Assembly (NCBI RefSeq): GCF_014841565.1 | Contig: NZ_JACYUD010000002.1 | Coordinates: forward strand, 600,628 to 664,627 | Direction of reading: 5' to 3' | DNA: 64,000 nucleotides | Source of the DNA: Rhizobium sp. CFBP 8762 | GTDB taxonomy: Bacteria > Pseudomonadota > Alphaproteobacteria > Rhizobiales > Rhizobiaceae | Shown: in pieces, positions 51,619 through 60,474 of the stretch | How the letters are laid out: every line of letters starts with the position of its first letter | Position numbering within the stretch: the stretch's first letter is position 1 | The notes under the pieces: generated by a model | Database searches by the model: none | What the model was told of the DNA's origin: nothing | Seen by the model: the letters and a program-made list of their open reading frames with translations, nothing else | Translations under genes and position numbers: made by a program

Positions 51619-52467
51619 ATGGAAGGTTTTGGCGTACATACCAGCATGTGGACCATGAACTGGGACCGGGAAGGAGCAGAACGGGCGGTCGCGGCGGCTG
51701 TAAAATACAGCGTTGATTTCATTGAAATTCCCATGCTCAACCCACCGGCGATCGACACGGCTCACACCCGGTCTCTTCTGGAGAAAAACAATCTTCGCGC
51801 GGTTTGCTCTCTCGGCCTGCCGGAACGCGCCTGGGCGTCGGTGCGTCCGGACGTCGCCATCGACTATCTTGCCCTTGCCATCGACAAGACGGCCGATCTT
51901 GGGGGCGAAGCGTTGTCGGGCGTGATCTACGGCGGCATTGGTGAGCGAACCGGCGTTCCCCCTACCGAGGCTGAATACGACAATGTTGCGCGCGTGCTAC
52001 AGGCCGCAGCCAAACACGCAAGATCACGGGGGCTGGAACTCGGCGTGGAAGCCGTCAACCGTTATGAAAACCATCTGATCAATACAGGCCAGCAAGCCGT
52101 GGACATGATCGAGCGTGTTGGAGCAGACAACGTCTTCGTTCACCTCGATACCTACCACATGAACATCGAGGAAAAAGGTGCGGCCAACGGCATTCTGGCC
52201 GCACGGGATCACATCAAATACATTCATTTGTCGGAAAGCGACAGGGGAACACCGGGCTACGGCACCTGTGACTGGGACGAGATTTTTGCAACTCTGGCCG
52301 CAATCGGCTTCAAGGGCGGGCTGGCTATGGAAAGCTTCATCAACATGCCGCCCGAACTGGCATACGGTCTTTCCGTTTGGCGACCAGTCGCCCGGGACGA
52401 GGAAGAGGTTATGGGCAATGGTCTGCCATTCCTGCGCAACAAAGCCCGGCAGTATGGCTTGATTTGA
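51619..52467 (+). CDS. D-tagatose 3-epimerase-like sugar isomerase/epimerase
   Basis: A 282-residue TIM-barrel protein of the xylose isomerase-like/AP endonuclease 2 family. The block GVEAVNRYENHLINTG and HLDTYHMNIEEKG are strikingly like D-tagatose/D-psicose 3-epimerases. Expected metal ligands Glu144, Asp177, His203 and Glu238 are all present. The reaction is C3 epimerisation of a free ketose, for example D-allulose to D-fructose. Position directly after the ABC transporter suggests that it acts on the imported sugar. Confidence 0.85.
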   Translation: MEGFGVHTSMWTMNWDREGAERAVAAAVKYSVDFIEIPMLNPPAIDTAHTRSLLEKNNLRAVCSLGLPERAWASVRPDVAIDYLALAIDKTADLGGEALSGVIYGGIGERTGVPPTEAEYDNVARVLQAAAKHARSRGLELGVEAVNRYENHLINTGQQAVDMIERVGADNVFVHLDTYHMNIEEKGAANGILAARDHIKYIHLSESDRGTPGYGTCDWDEIFATLAAIGFKGGLAMESFINMPPELAYGLSVWRPVARDEEEVMGNGLPFLRNKARQYGLI

Positions 52468-52525
52468 AACTGTCGGCGCGGCCTTTGACCCATCGGCGGA
52501 GTCCCAGTCAACCGGGAAGGTGAGC

Positions 52526-53161
52526 ATGAGTTCCATTGTCGTGACGCTGGATCAACTGGCACAAGACGTGCTGTCTCGTTTCAAAGGTCAGCGCCTGCTG
52601 GTGGGCATTGCCGGTCCACCTGGCAGCGGCAAGTCAACCTTGGCCGATAAACTGGCCGATGGCACCAACAGGATCCATTCGTCTCTCGCTGCTGTGCTGC
52701 CGATGGATGGTTATCATTACGATGATCAGGTTCTGAGCGCTCTGTCCTTGTTACCGCGCAAAGGCGCGCCCGAAACCTTCGATACCGGCGGACTTCGACA
52801 CATGCTCAACCGTCTGCACCGCAATGATGAGCCAACCATCGCGGTTCCGGTTTTTGACAGATCGATTGAAATTGCGCGGGCTGGTGCTCGGTTGATCCCG
52901 CGCGAAACTGGAATCGTCATTGTTGAAGGCAACTATCTGCTTCTCAATCGTCCGGGCTGGCACGCAATTCCTGATGCTTTTGCTGTAACGGCGATGATCG
53001 AGACCCAGCCGATGGACCTGCGCCAACGTCTGCTTGAGCGATGGCGACACTACGGTCTCTCGCCGGATGAGATTGACTGCAAGTTGAACGACAACGATCT
53101 GCCCAACGGGCAGGTCGTCATCAACGAGAGTGTTGAACCGATGTTTGTCATCCGGAACTGA
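52526..53161 (+). CDS. P-loop kinase of the uridine kinase/FrcK family
   Basis: A 211-residue kinase. Walker A is GPPGSGKST near the N-terminus; MDGYHYDDQ and FDRSIE follow, and VIVEGNYLLLNRPGW is the conserved strand of uridine kinase/phosphoribulokinase-like enzymes. Similar proteins accompany fructose ABC operons (frcBCAK) in rhizobia. Probable role: phosphorylating the ketose produced by the epimerase; the substrate is not proven for this family. The ATG at 52526 follows an AAGG; a GTG six bases earlier is possible. Confidence 0.8.
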   Translation: MSSIVVTLDQLAQDVLSRFKGQRLLVGIAGPPGSGKSTLADKLADGTNRIHSSLAAVLPMDGYHYDDQVLSALSLLPRKGAPETFDTGGLRHMLNRLHRNDEPTIAVPVFDRSIEIARAGARLIPRETGIVIVEGNYLLLNRPGWHAIPDAFAVTAMIETQPMDLRQRLLERWRHYGLSPDEIDCKLNDNDLPNGQVVINESVEPMFVIRN

Positions 53162-53175
53162 TAACGCAAACGCGA

Positions 53176-54033
53176 TTATCCGATAGCGATATCCAACCCC
53201 ATATCCAGCGGCATCGCGGCCATGGTGATGCGGGAGGTGGAGATGTAGTCGACGCCGGTTTCCGCAATGGCGCGCACAGTTGTAAGGTCCACATTGCCGG
53301 AAGCCTCCAGACGGCACCGGCCATTGACCAGCGCCACCGCCTGACGCAGCATGTCCAAACGCATATTATCGAGCAGGATAACGTCCGGCGCACATTCGAC
53401 CGCCTCGCGCACCTGTTCCAGCGTATCTGCCTCCACCTCCAGCATGACCATATGGCCAGCAGCGGCACGGGCGGCGTGGATGGCGGCAGCGACGCCGCCG
53501 ACAACGGCGATATGGTTGTCCTTGATCAGGAGGGCGTCATCCAGCCCGAACCGATGGTTGGAGCCGCCACCCACCTTGACTGCGTATTTCTGCAACAGCC
53601 GAAGGCCCGGAAACGTCTTTCGCGTGCAGCAGATACGGGCATGGGTATGGGCAATTTCCGCCGCAAATTGGGCCGTGGCCGTCGCAACGCCGGAGAGATG
53701 CATGAGCATATTGAGTGCGACACGCTCCGCTGAAAGCATCGCGCCTGCCGCACCCGTCAGCCGTGCCAGCACGGTATCGGCCGTCACCACCTGCCCATCC
53801 TCAATCAGAACCTCGAATGCCATGTCCGGGTCCATCAGCCGGAAGGCGGTTCTTGCAACCTCTATCCCTGCAATTGTTCCGGGCCCGTGCGACACCAGAA
53901 CAGCCTCCGCCTGCGCGTGTGCCGGAATGGTAGCAGCGGTGGTGATGTCACCGCGACGGCCCAAATCCTCCAGAAGTGCTGCCCGCACCTGCTCTTCCAC
54001 CAGCAAATGCGGCAGTGTCGGTTTCAACGTCAT
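53176..54033 (-). CDS. nadC: Nicotinate-nucleotide pyrophosphorylase (quinolinate phosphoribosyltransferase)
   Basis: A 285-residue NadC. Conserved blocks are GDITTAATIPA, LNMLMHLSGVAT, CTRKTFPGLRLLQKYAVKVGGGSNHRFGLDDALLIKDNH (split across about 140-180) and EVEADTLEQV. It makes nicotinate mononucleotide from quinolinate and PRPP. The ATG at 54033 shares one base with the nadB stop (TGATG), so translation is coupled. Last gene of nadABC. Confidence 0.93.
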   Translation of the reverse strand: MTLKPTLPHLLVEEQVRAALLEDLGRRGDITTAATIPAHAQAEAVLVSHGPGTIAGIEVARTAFRLMDPDMAFEVLIEDGQVVTADTVLARLTGAAGAMLSAERVALNMLMHLSGVATATAQFAAEIAHTHARICCTRKTFPGLRLLQKYAVKVGGGSNHRFGLDDALLIKDNHIAVVGGVAAAIHAARAAAGHMVMLEVEADTLEQVREAVECAPDVILLDNMRLDMLRQAVALVNGRCRLEASGNVDLTTVRAIAETGVDYISTSRITMAAMPLDMGLDIAIG

Positions 54034-55553
54034 CACGCGCTCTCCATCATCTCTGCCAGTACGGCATCTGCTTGTTCCAGCGTCAAACGCGTGCGCTCTG
54101 CCCATGCCGGCGAAGTTTCGGGATAATCTTCACGATACTGCGCGCCACGGCTTTCGGTGCGCAGGTATGCGCCCACCGCCATCAGCTTTGCCGCAGTCAG
54201 CGCGTTGGAGTGCGGGCTAGCCTGCTCCATTCCAGCGATAGCGCGCAAGGCCGCTTTCAATCCATCTTCGGTGCGAATGACGCCTACATGCTCACTCATG
54301 ATCTTGCGCAGGACAGCAAGATCACCGCCGGCGGGCGTGATCTGCGGCACCATTTTTGGCGCACCGACCGCGCCAGCGGACCGCCCATCAATGTCCTGCG
54401 CCACCCGCGCGGAAAACACCACCGCCTCCAGCAGCGAGTTGGACGCCAGCCGGTTGGCACCGTGGACTCCGGTACAGGCCACCTCGCCCGCCGCCCACAG
54501 GCCGGAAAGCGAAGTGCGCCCTGCAGCATCTGTCAGCACGCCGCCCATATGGTAATGCGCCGCAGGCACCACTGGAATAGGCTGCGCCGCCGGGTCGAGT
54601 CCGCCCTTCAGGCAGGCGGCATACACGGTTGGAAAGCGCGCAGCAAACGCTGCGCCCACAGCCTGTCTGCAATCGAGATAGGCGCCCCGCCCAGCCTGCA
54701 CCTGCGCAAACACCGCCCGCGCCACGATATCGCGCGGTGCCAGATCACCATCCGCATGATGCGACGCCATAAAGGCATGGCCATCGCTGTCCACCAGGCA
54801 AGCCCCCTCGCCACGAAGCGCTTCGGTTGCCAGTGGAGCAGGATCACCCGCAAGGTCGATGGCGGTGGGATGAAACTGTACAAACTCCGGGTCCGCAATC
54901 ACCGCCCCGGCGCGTGCGGCCATGCCCAGACCCCGCCCGCAGGACTGCGCCGGATTGGTCGTGATACGGTAGAGATGCCCCGCACCCCCGCAGCACAACA
55001 CAACCGCCCGCGCGCCAAAAACCAAGCGTTCGCCCTGTCGACCTTGCGCCACAACACCGTTCACGCGCCCAACATCCAGCAAAAGCGTCTCGGCTGTCAG
55101 TCCATCCAGCACGCGGATGCTGGGCGTTCTTGACACCGCAGCGATCAGCGCCTGCATAATCGCATGGCCCGCGCGGTCTCCCCCTACCCGCACAATGCGC
55201 CGCTCGCCGTGCGCCGCCTCGCGTGACAGCACCAGCGCGCCCGCTAGATCTCTGTCAAACGGAACGCCGTAACCCAGCAGATCCTCAATTCGCGCCGCTG
55301 CCTCGCCGATCATGCCAGCGGCCATATCGGCATCCACCAGCCCCGCACCGGCCGCCAGCGTGTCGGCCAGATGCTTTTCCACCGTATCACCCGGCCCGAT
55401 AGCCGCCGCTATGCCGCCCTGTGCCCAGACCGATGACGCCCCGGTGCCAAGCGGTGCCGCTGTCATCAGCGTCACCGGCCGCGGCGCCAGTTTCAGTGCG
55501 CAGAACAGACCCGCCAGCCCTGCCCCGATGATGATGGTGTCGTCGCTTGCCAT
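54033..55553 (-). CDS. nadB: L-aspartate oxidase
   Basis: A 506-residue flavoprotein of the succinate dehydrogenase/fumarate reductase type. It has the FAD motif [27 protein letters not shown], the active-site stretch [20 protein letters not shown] and [21 protein letters not shown]. It oxidises L-aspartate to iminoaspartate, the substrate of NadA. Starts 3 bp after the nadA stop. Length is near the family norm (about 510-540). Confidence 0.93.
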   Translation of the reverse strand: MASDDTIIIGAGLAGLFCALKLAPRPVTLMTAAPLGTGASSVWAQGGIAAAIGPGDTVEKHLADTLAAGAGLVDADMAAGMIGEAAARIEDLLGYGVPFDRDLAGALVLSREAAHGERRIVRVGGDRAGHAIMQALIAAVSRTPSIRVLDGLTAETLLLDVGRVNGVVAQGRQGERLVFGARAVVLCCGGAGHLYRITTNPAQSCGRGLGMAARAGAVIADPEFVQFHPTAIDLAGDPAPLATEALRGEGACLVDSDGHAFMASHHADGDLAPRDIVARAVFAQVQAGRGAYLDCRQAVGAAFAARFPTVYAACLKGGLDPAAQPIPVVPAAHYHMGGVLTDAAGRTSLSGLWAAGEVACTGVHGANRLASNSLLEAVVFSARVAQDIDGRSAGAVGAPKMVPQITPAGGDLAVLRKIMSEHVGVIRTEDGLKAALRAIAGMEQASPHSNALTAAKLMAVGAYLRTESRGAQYREDYPETSPAWAERTRLTLEQADAVLAEMMESA

Positions 55554-55556
55554 TGT

Positions 55557-56624
55557 CTACCGACTCAATTCGATCATGCGTTCCACCGCCAGCCGTGCAC
55601 GATCGGCGATTGCGGGGTCCACCAGCACTTCCTCCGTCATATCCAGCAGGCTGGTCAGAATTTTCGGCAGGGTAATGCGCTTCATATGTGGACACAGATT
55701 GCATGGCTTGACGAATTCCACGCCCGGCGTTTCCGCCTCGATATTGGAGGCCATGGAGCACTCCGTGACCAGCAGCACCTTTGGCGGACGCTCGGTTTTC
55801 ACATAGTTGATCATGCCTGCCGTAGAGCCGGAAAAATCACACACGGCAATCACATCCGGGTGGCATTCCGGGTGGCCGATAATCTGGATATTGGGATCAG
55901 CTTCCTTGTAGGCCAGCAGTTCCTCCGGCGTAAACCGCTCATGCACCTCGCAGCGGCCCTTCCATGTCAGGATTTTCTTTTTCGTCTGCTTGGCAACATT
56001 CAGCGCCAGATATTCATCGGGAATGCACAGCACCGTATCACTTTCCAGACTTTCCACGATGGAAACCACGTTGGATGAGGTGCAGCAGATATCCGTTTCC
56101 GCCTTCACATCGGCGGATGTGTTGACGTAGGTCACAACCGGTACGCCGGGAAAGCGGCTTTTCAGCATCCGCACATCCGCGCCCGTGATGGATTCCGACA
56201 GCGAGCAGCCCGCTTCACCATCGGGTATCAACACGGTCTTTTCCGGGTTCAACAGCTTGGACGTTTCAGCCATGAAATGGACACCGCACTGGATGATGAT
56301 TTCGGCATCCACCTTGGTTGCATCCCGCGCCAGTTGCAGGCTATCGCCGACAATATCGGCGACACAGTGAAAGATATCGGGGCTCTGGTAATTGTGCGCA
56401 AGGATAACCGCGTTGCGCTCTTTTTTGATGCGGTTGATGGCATGGACATAAGGCGCATACACTGCCCACTCCATCGGCGGAATGAAGTGTTTGACCCGCT
56501 CATAGAGGGGCATTGTTTCCTTCAAAATCGTGGGTGTTACCGTCAGGTCTGGCATGGGTAAACGCCCGTACCGCTGCTGCGCGGTCTGAAAAACCTCGCG
56601 TCTTGCAACTGCGTAACCGACCAT
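55557..56624 (-). CDS. nadA: Quinolinate synthase A
   Basis: A 355-residue NadA. The three cluster cysteines are visible: Cys113 in [11 protein letters not shown], one in DICCTSSNV, and one in [33 protein letters not shown] and [13 protein letters not shown] are family blocks. It condenses iminoaspartate with dihydroxyacetone phosphate using a 4Fe-4S cluster. The ATG at 56624 has AGGAG eight bases upstream; the longer frame lacks homology. First gene of the nadABC operon. Confidence 0.93.
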   Translation of the reverse strand: MVGYAVARREVFQTAQQRYGRLPMPDLTVTPTILKETMPLYERVKHFIPPMEWAVYAPYVHAINRIKKERNAVILAHNYQSPDIFHCVADIVGDSLQLARDATKVDAEIIIQCGVHFMAETSKLLNPEKTVLIPDGEAGCSLSESITGADVRMLKSRFPGVPVVTYVNTSADVKAETDICCTSSNVVSIVESLESDTVLCIPDEYLALNVAKQTKKKILTWKGRCEVHERFTPEELLAYKEADPNIQIIGHPECHPDVIAVCDFSGSTAGMINYVKTERPPKVLLVTECSMASNIEAETPGVEFVKPCNLCPHMKRITLPKILTSLLDMTEEVLVDPAIADRARLAVERMIELSR

Positions 56625-56720
56625 GTCCAGCGCTCCTGTATTGCTCAGAATGAGTATAACTAAATCAAACGTAGCGGGAAGTTCTGCAAGGCGCAACTCA
56701 TATTTTATATGAAGTTTAAA

Positions 56721-57089
56721 TTATCTATAATACATCAGCACTGCAAACGCCGCCGCAAGCAGCCAGATGGCGACAATCACCACCATTGCCACGCGGCTGA
56801 CGGGGCGCTCCCCGCGTTCAGTTGCCACACGGCGAAGCTCTTCGATCAGCGCGGCAGGGATCAGTCGCACGGCCAAGAGTATGCCGAGCGGCACGAGGAT
56901 CATATCATCGACAAGCCCAAGCGCCGGAATGAAATCCGGTATGAGATCAATGGGTGACAGCGCATAGGCTGCCACTGCACCCGCCACCAGCTTGGCGGCA
57001 AGCGATGTTCGCTGGTCGCGTGCCGCCAGCCAAAGCGCAATCACGTCGCGTTTGATGGTTTTTGCCCAGCGCTTGAGGGTTTTCAGCAT
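56721..57089 (-). CDS. DUF1232 (YkvA) family membrane protein
   Basis: A 122-residue small membrane protein. The DUF1232 core is AAYALSPIDLIPDFIPALGLVDDMILVPLGI (about 42-72), followed by a Glu/Arg-rich segment and a C-terminal hydrophobic helix (VVIVAIWLLAAAFAVLMYY). The function of the family is not established; members are often stress-linked. The ATG at 57089 is preferred over a GTG nine bases upstream. It lies between nadA and the DedA gene on the same strand, with no clear link to either. Confidence 0.82.
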   Translation of the reverse strand: MLKTLKRWAKTIKRDVIALWLAARDQRTSLAAKLVAGAVAAYALSPIDLIPDFIPALGLVDDMILVPLGILLAVRLIPAALIEELRRVATERGERPVSRVAMVVIVAIWLLAAAFAVLMYYR

Positions 57090-57138
57090 AGTGGACACCC
57101 GTTATGATAGCATTGCTTATCCCATAAGTGTCTTCTAA

Positions 57139-57696
57139 TCAATGCCGCCTGTAAGCCACATGGAAAGCCACAAAACCGGCAATGATCAAGACCACAATGA
57201 CGAAGATTGCGGCATGGGGATCAATCGGTAGCTGGCTCATAATTCTTTGGATGGTTGTTCCGAACACATAGCCGACACCCGCAATCAGCGGCCCCCATAT
57301 GGCTGCAGCAACAGCATTCAGCACCACGAACTTGCCCGTAGGCACCTGCGACACACCGATGGCGATGGGGCTGATGGTGCGCATGCCATAGATAAATCGA
57401 AACGCGAGAATAAACGCTGTTGGATATTGTTCCAGCAGGCCGGTGACCCGAACGAAGATCGGGCGTGCCATGGCAGCCTGAACCCGCGCACTGCCACGCG
57501 CATAGCGCCCGATCAAAAAGAAAATTTGGTCCGCCACAAACGAGCCGATAGACGCGGCGATTGCGACGCCGGTGAATGACAACAAGCCACGATGCGCCAG
57601 CACGCCGCCAATGAACACCACCGTTTCCCCCTCCACCGCCGCGCCCAAAAGTATGGCGAACAAGCCGTATTGTGCAATCAGCGTTTCGATGGCCAC
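57139..57696 (-). CDS. DedA-family membrane protein
   Basis: A 185-residue integral membrane protein with four to five hydrophobic segments. It shows the DedA features GAAVEGETVVFIGGVLAHRGLL and RFIYGMRTISPIAIGVSQVP (the conserved F/Y-x-x-G-x-R motif). DedA proteins are now linked to phospholipid scrambling or undecaprenyl phosphate recycling and membrane potential. The start is GTG with AGAGG seven bases upstream. Shorter than the common 200-220 residues but apparently complete. Confidence 0.85.
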   Translation of the reverse strand: MAIETLIAQYGLFAILLGAAVEGETVVFIGGVLAHRGLLSFTGVAIAASIGSFVADQIFFLIGRYARGSARVQAAMARPIFVRVTGLLEQYPTAFILAFRFIYGMRTISPIAIGVSQVPTGKFVVLNAVAAAIWGPLIAGVGYVFGTTIQRIMSQLPIDPHAAIFVIVVLIIAGFVAFHVAYRRH

Positions 57697-57809
57697 GTTT
57701 TATCCTCTCGATAAGAAAGGACTAGGTGTGATCAGCACGCGCGGGAAGTCAACCTGCTAGAACAAGGGCGGGTGCGGGTCTTGTAGCGCACACTTCGGCA
57801 AACAGAGAG

Positions 57810-59036
57810 TTAGCGTCGTCCCACACCAGCCGAGCCCCGGTCGCCAATCAACACATCGTATCGCGTCAAATCAGGACCAACGGGTTCACTGGCAAACACT
57901 TTGGTAAAAACACTGCGAACGCTTGGCTGTGCTGCCATCTTGAGAGCACCATGGAGCAGATGAATGCCAAGCCGGGTTTGGGGATTCATGAGGCGAGGTG
58001 CCAGTTTCGGGATACCTTGTCCTTTCCTCACCATGGGTCGCATTGCGCGCTCATAAGAGGCGAAAGCCTCCGCGCAATCAGCACTGCGTTTCAACTCGCT
58101 GGCCAGCACATAGCCACCAGTCACAGCGAGGGTGGCACCAATGCCCGCGAGCGGCGTTGCACACCAGGCGGCATCGCCGGTCAAAACCACGCGGCCGTTT
58201 GACCACCGTTTCAAGCGCACCTGTCGCAGCACATCGAAGTAGAAATCGTCGGTGTCATCCATTGCGGCCAGCACCCTTGGCGCCTCCCAGCCAGCATCGG
58301 CAAACCGTTCGTGAAGGTAGGCTTTCTGCTTGTCAACGGTCCAGTCCTGCTCACCGGCGGGTGGTTGGCGGATCGACAGCATGGCACGCGTGGTTCCCTG
58401 CCTGTCGGGCCGGAGCGATATGCTGCGCCCGTCGGTGGCATTGTACCAGCGCCACATCCGGTCATCGTCAGCCTGTCGCGGTATGGTGAAATATCCGATG
58501 GTAAGGTCCATCCAGCGAGGATCATTCTCGCCGCGAAACACCATCTCCCTGGTTGCCGAGCCTACGCCTTCCGCAACAATCACCGAATCAAAGTATTCGG
58601 TTTTCCCGCTGGCGAATGTGACGGCAGCAGACCCATCGCCGTCTTCAATCGTCTGAATTTGATCGCCGAAGCGGTAGGTGGCGCGTTTGCGGGCCGGTTC
58701 ATACAGAAGACGCGCGAGATCACCGCGCAGAATTTCCATTTCTGCTGTCGGGCCATCGCCGCCGAGTTCGTCCGTGATGAATCTGGCGACAGCCTGACCG
58801 TGTTCGTCGATCCAGACGGTGCCCTCTTCTCCCGTACCGAGGTCCAGTGCCGTCTGCTCCAATCCCATACGCCGGAGCACCTCCCGCCCGACGCCTCTGA
58901 TATCGATATTCTGACCACCCTCTCGAAATTCCGGGGCGCGCTCGACGACTGTTACGTCAAAGCCATACCGGCCAAGCCACCACGCGGCTGTATTTCCGGC
59001 GACGCTGGCACCGGTAATGAGAATGCGACGGGACAT
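57810..59036 (-). CDS. FAD-dependent aromatic-ring-type monooxygenase
   Basis: A 408-residue group A flavin monooxygenase. The N-terminal FAD motif is ITGASVAGNTAAWWLGRYG followed by VVERAPEFREGGQNIDIRG; VVLTGDAAWCATPLAGIGATLAVTGG supplies the second FAD block. It resembles TetX-like and phenolic hydroxylases, so the substrate could be an aromatic compound or an antibiotic. The ATG at 59036 has AAGGAG nine bases upstream. It follows a MarR gene on the same strand by 31 bp, a common pair for inducible detoxification. Confidence 0.85.
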   Translation of the reverse strand: MSRRILITGASVAGNTAAWWLGRYGFDVTVVERAPEFREGGQNIDIRGVGREVLRRMGLEQTALDLGTGEEGTVWIDEHGQAVARFITDELGGDGPTAEMEILRGDLARLLYEPARKRATYRFGDQIQTIEDGDGSAAVTFASGKTEYFDSVIVAEGVGSATREMVFRGENDPRWMDLTIGYFTIPRQADDDRMWRWYNATDGRSISLRPDRQGTTRAMLSIRQPPAGEQDWTVDKQKAYLHERFADAGWEAPRVLAAMDDTDDFYFDVLRQVRLKRWSNGRVVLTGDAAWCATPLAGIGATLAVTGGYVLASELKRSADCAEAFASYERAMRPMVRKGQGIPKLAPRLMNPQTRLGIHLLHGALKMAAQPSVRSVFTKVFASEPVGPDLTRYDVLIGDRGSAGVGRR

Positions 59037-59067
59037 ATGAACGATCTCCTTTTGCAAAGAACATCAC

Positions 59068-59538
59068 TCATGATATATTTGTTCCGTCCTGTCGCTCCAG
59101 ATTGTCGATGAGCCGCTGAAACAGATGCACAATCGACTTTGCCTCGTCAGGCGAAAACCCTTCCAGACCCTGCGCGTTTGCGGCAAGAAGTGCCTGACGT
59201 CCGAAGACTGCGGCTTCCAATCCTTTTTCTGTCAGTTCCACCATCGCAGCCCGGCGGTCGGTTGAGGATGGCGTACGGCTGATCAGCAGCATGGCCTCAA
59301 GCTTGTCGAGCAATGCGACCATGGCCGGTTGCTTCACGGCAGACGATCGGACGAGGTCGCGCTGGAGCATCGGCCCTTTCCAGGAAAGAAGCATGACTGG
59401 CCCAATCAGCGACAGGGAAAGACCATGCGGGCGCAAAGCAGTATCCACCAGCCGGTTGAACACCCGTGCGGCGTGGTTGGCAAGATAACCAGGGGCAACC
59501 GCCGCTTCCGGATGAATGTGATCGTCGTTATCGGGCAT
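59068..59538 (-). CDS. MarR-family transcriptional regulator
   Basis: A 156-residue winged-helix regulator. Recognition region QRDLVRSSAVKQPAMVALLDKLEAMLLISR (about 59-88) is followed by the beta-wing with STDRRAAMVELTEKG, the classical MarR DRR motif. It is probably a repressor of the co-oriented flavin monooxygenase gene and of itself, released by a phenolic ligand (family knowledge). Confidence 0.88.
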   Translation of the reverse strand: MPDNDDHIHPEAAVAPGYLANHAARVFNRLVDTALRPHGLSLSLIGPVMLLSWKGPMLQRDLVRSSAVKQPAMVALLDKLEAMLLISRTPSSTDRRAAMVELTEKGLEAAVFGRQALLAANAQGLEGFSPDEAKSIVHLFQRLIDNLERQDGTNIS

Positions 59539-59621
59539 AGGTCTTTCTAGGCCATCCCCGGCCGGGTTGCCAGTCCCCGAGGCTCGGATCGTTCAGGATG
59601 AAGCCGGTAGGCGCACCCCTG

Positions 59622-60224
59622 TTAAGACAACTTGACGATGATCTCCATCAAAGCTTGAAATTCGCCGGACAGATCTTCATTCGGATCGATCAACCATTGG
59701 GTTTGAAGCCCATCCATGGCTGCGGTGATAATTCGCGCCGCATGGGCTGGCGTCCAGCCGGGGTTGAGCAGACCCTTGGCCTGGCAACCAGACAAAAGCT
59801 CGGTCAACCGGTCCAGAAGAAAGGCATAGCGGCGCACGAAAAAATCATGGCCGGGATGTTTGGGATCAATCGCCTCGCCCGCCATCATACTGTGAAGAAC
59901 AACATCCAGTCGGTTTTCATGATTGAATTTCATGAGAAGACAAAGCGCCCTCATGGATTCCAACGGAAAGTTTGTATCGAGTGGCGATATGTTAACAGCC
60001 TTTGCGTCTCGGCGTTCCAGAATAGAGAGAAGCAATTCATCCTTGCTTTTGAAGTAACGAAATATCAGTGGCTGCGCGACACCAACTCTATCCGTAATCG
60101 CCTTCAATGTTGCGCCGTGATAGCCAACCTCTCCAAATATCTCGTAGGCTGCAAGCATAATGGATTCGCGCGTTTCTGCTGATTTGGCATACGGACCGCG
60201 AACTTTTCGTGTTTTTTCAGTCAC
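59622..60224 (-). CDS. TetR-family transcriptional regulator
   Basis: A 200-residue TetR regulator. The DNA-binding part is ESIMLAAYEIFGEVGYHGATLKAITDRVGVAQPLIFRYFKSKDELLLSIL (about 19-70), with the usual GxT-x-IA-like helix-turn-helix; the C-terminal ligand domain is not specific. GTG start preceded by AGGA. It is divergent from the MFS transporter/beta-glucosidase operon over a 250-bp spacer and most likely controls it. Confidence 0.87.
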   Translation of the reverse strand: MTEKTRKVRGPYAKSAETRESIMLAAYEIFGEVGYHGATLKAITDRVGVAQPLIFRYFKSKDELLLSILERRDAKAVNISPLDTNFPLESMRALCLLMKFNHENRLDVVLHSMMAGEAIDPKHPGHDFFVRRYAFLLDRLTELLSGCQAKGLLNPGWTPAHAARIITAAMDGLQTQWLIDPNEDLSGEFQALMEIIVKLS

Positions 60225-60256
60225 CTTTTCCTGTCTAATCCTTCACATCATTTTAC

Positions 60257-60273
60257 GTCGAGAATGTCTCGAC
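60257..60273. promoter_or_regulatory. Candidate TetR operator
   Basis: GTCGAG (60257-60262) and CTCGAC (60268-60273) with a 5-bp centre form a 17-bp palindrome, 32 bp from the tetR-type gene start, in the position of an autoregulatory operator. Confidence 0.5.
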
Positions 60274-60362
60274 AATCCGCGTCCTGCCACGATCAACGTC
60301 CACACGTCGTTGTTATAATCGCAAGTCTGCGGTCCTAGAAGCAAATTATCTCCCCGCCACCT

Positions 60363-60416
60363 TGAAATTTTGAATCATCTATTTTACTAAAAAATTATAT
60401 CCGAATCAAAATTCGG
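60363..60416 (+). promoter_or_regulatory. Putative promoter and inverted repeat before the MFS/GH3 operon
   Basis: TTGAAA (60363-60368), 16 bp, TACTAA (60385-60390), followed by CCGAAT (60401-60406)/ATTCGG (60411-60416) with a 4-bp loop at the expected start region. The surrounding DNA is AT-rich. Assignment is tentative. Confidence 0.4.
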
Positions 60417-60474
60417 AAGGCAGTCTGATTTTGCCGTCAGCTGCCCATCAGCAACCTTTGGGAGGAGGGTCACC

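Noticed and set aside
53976-55133. 385-codon plus-strand frame opposite nadB
   Set aside because: nadB is unambiguous on the minus strand. The opposite frame has no motif or upstream ribosome site.
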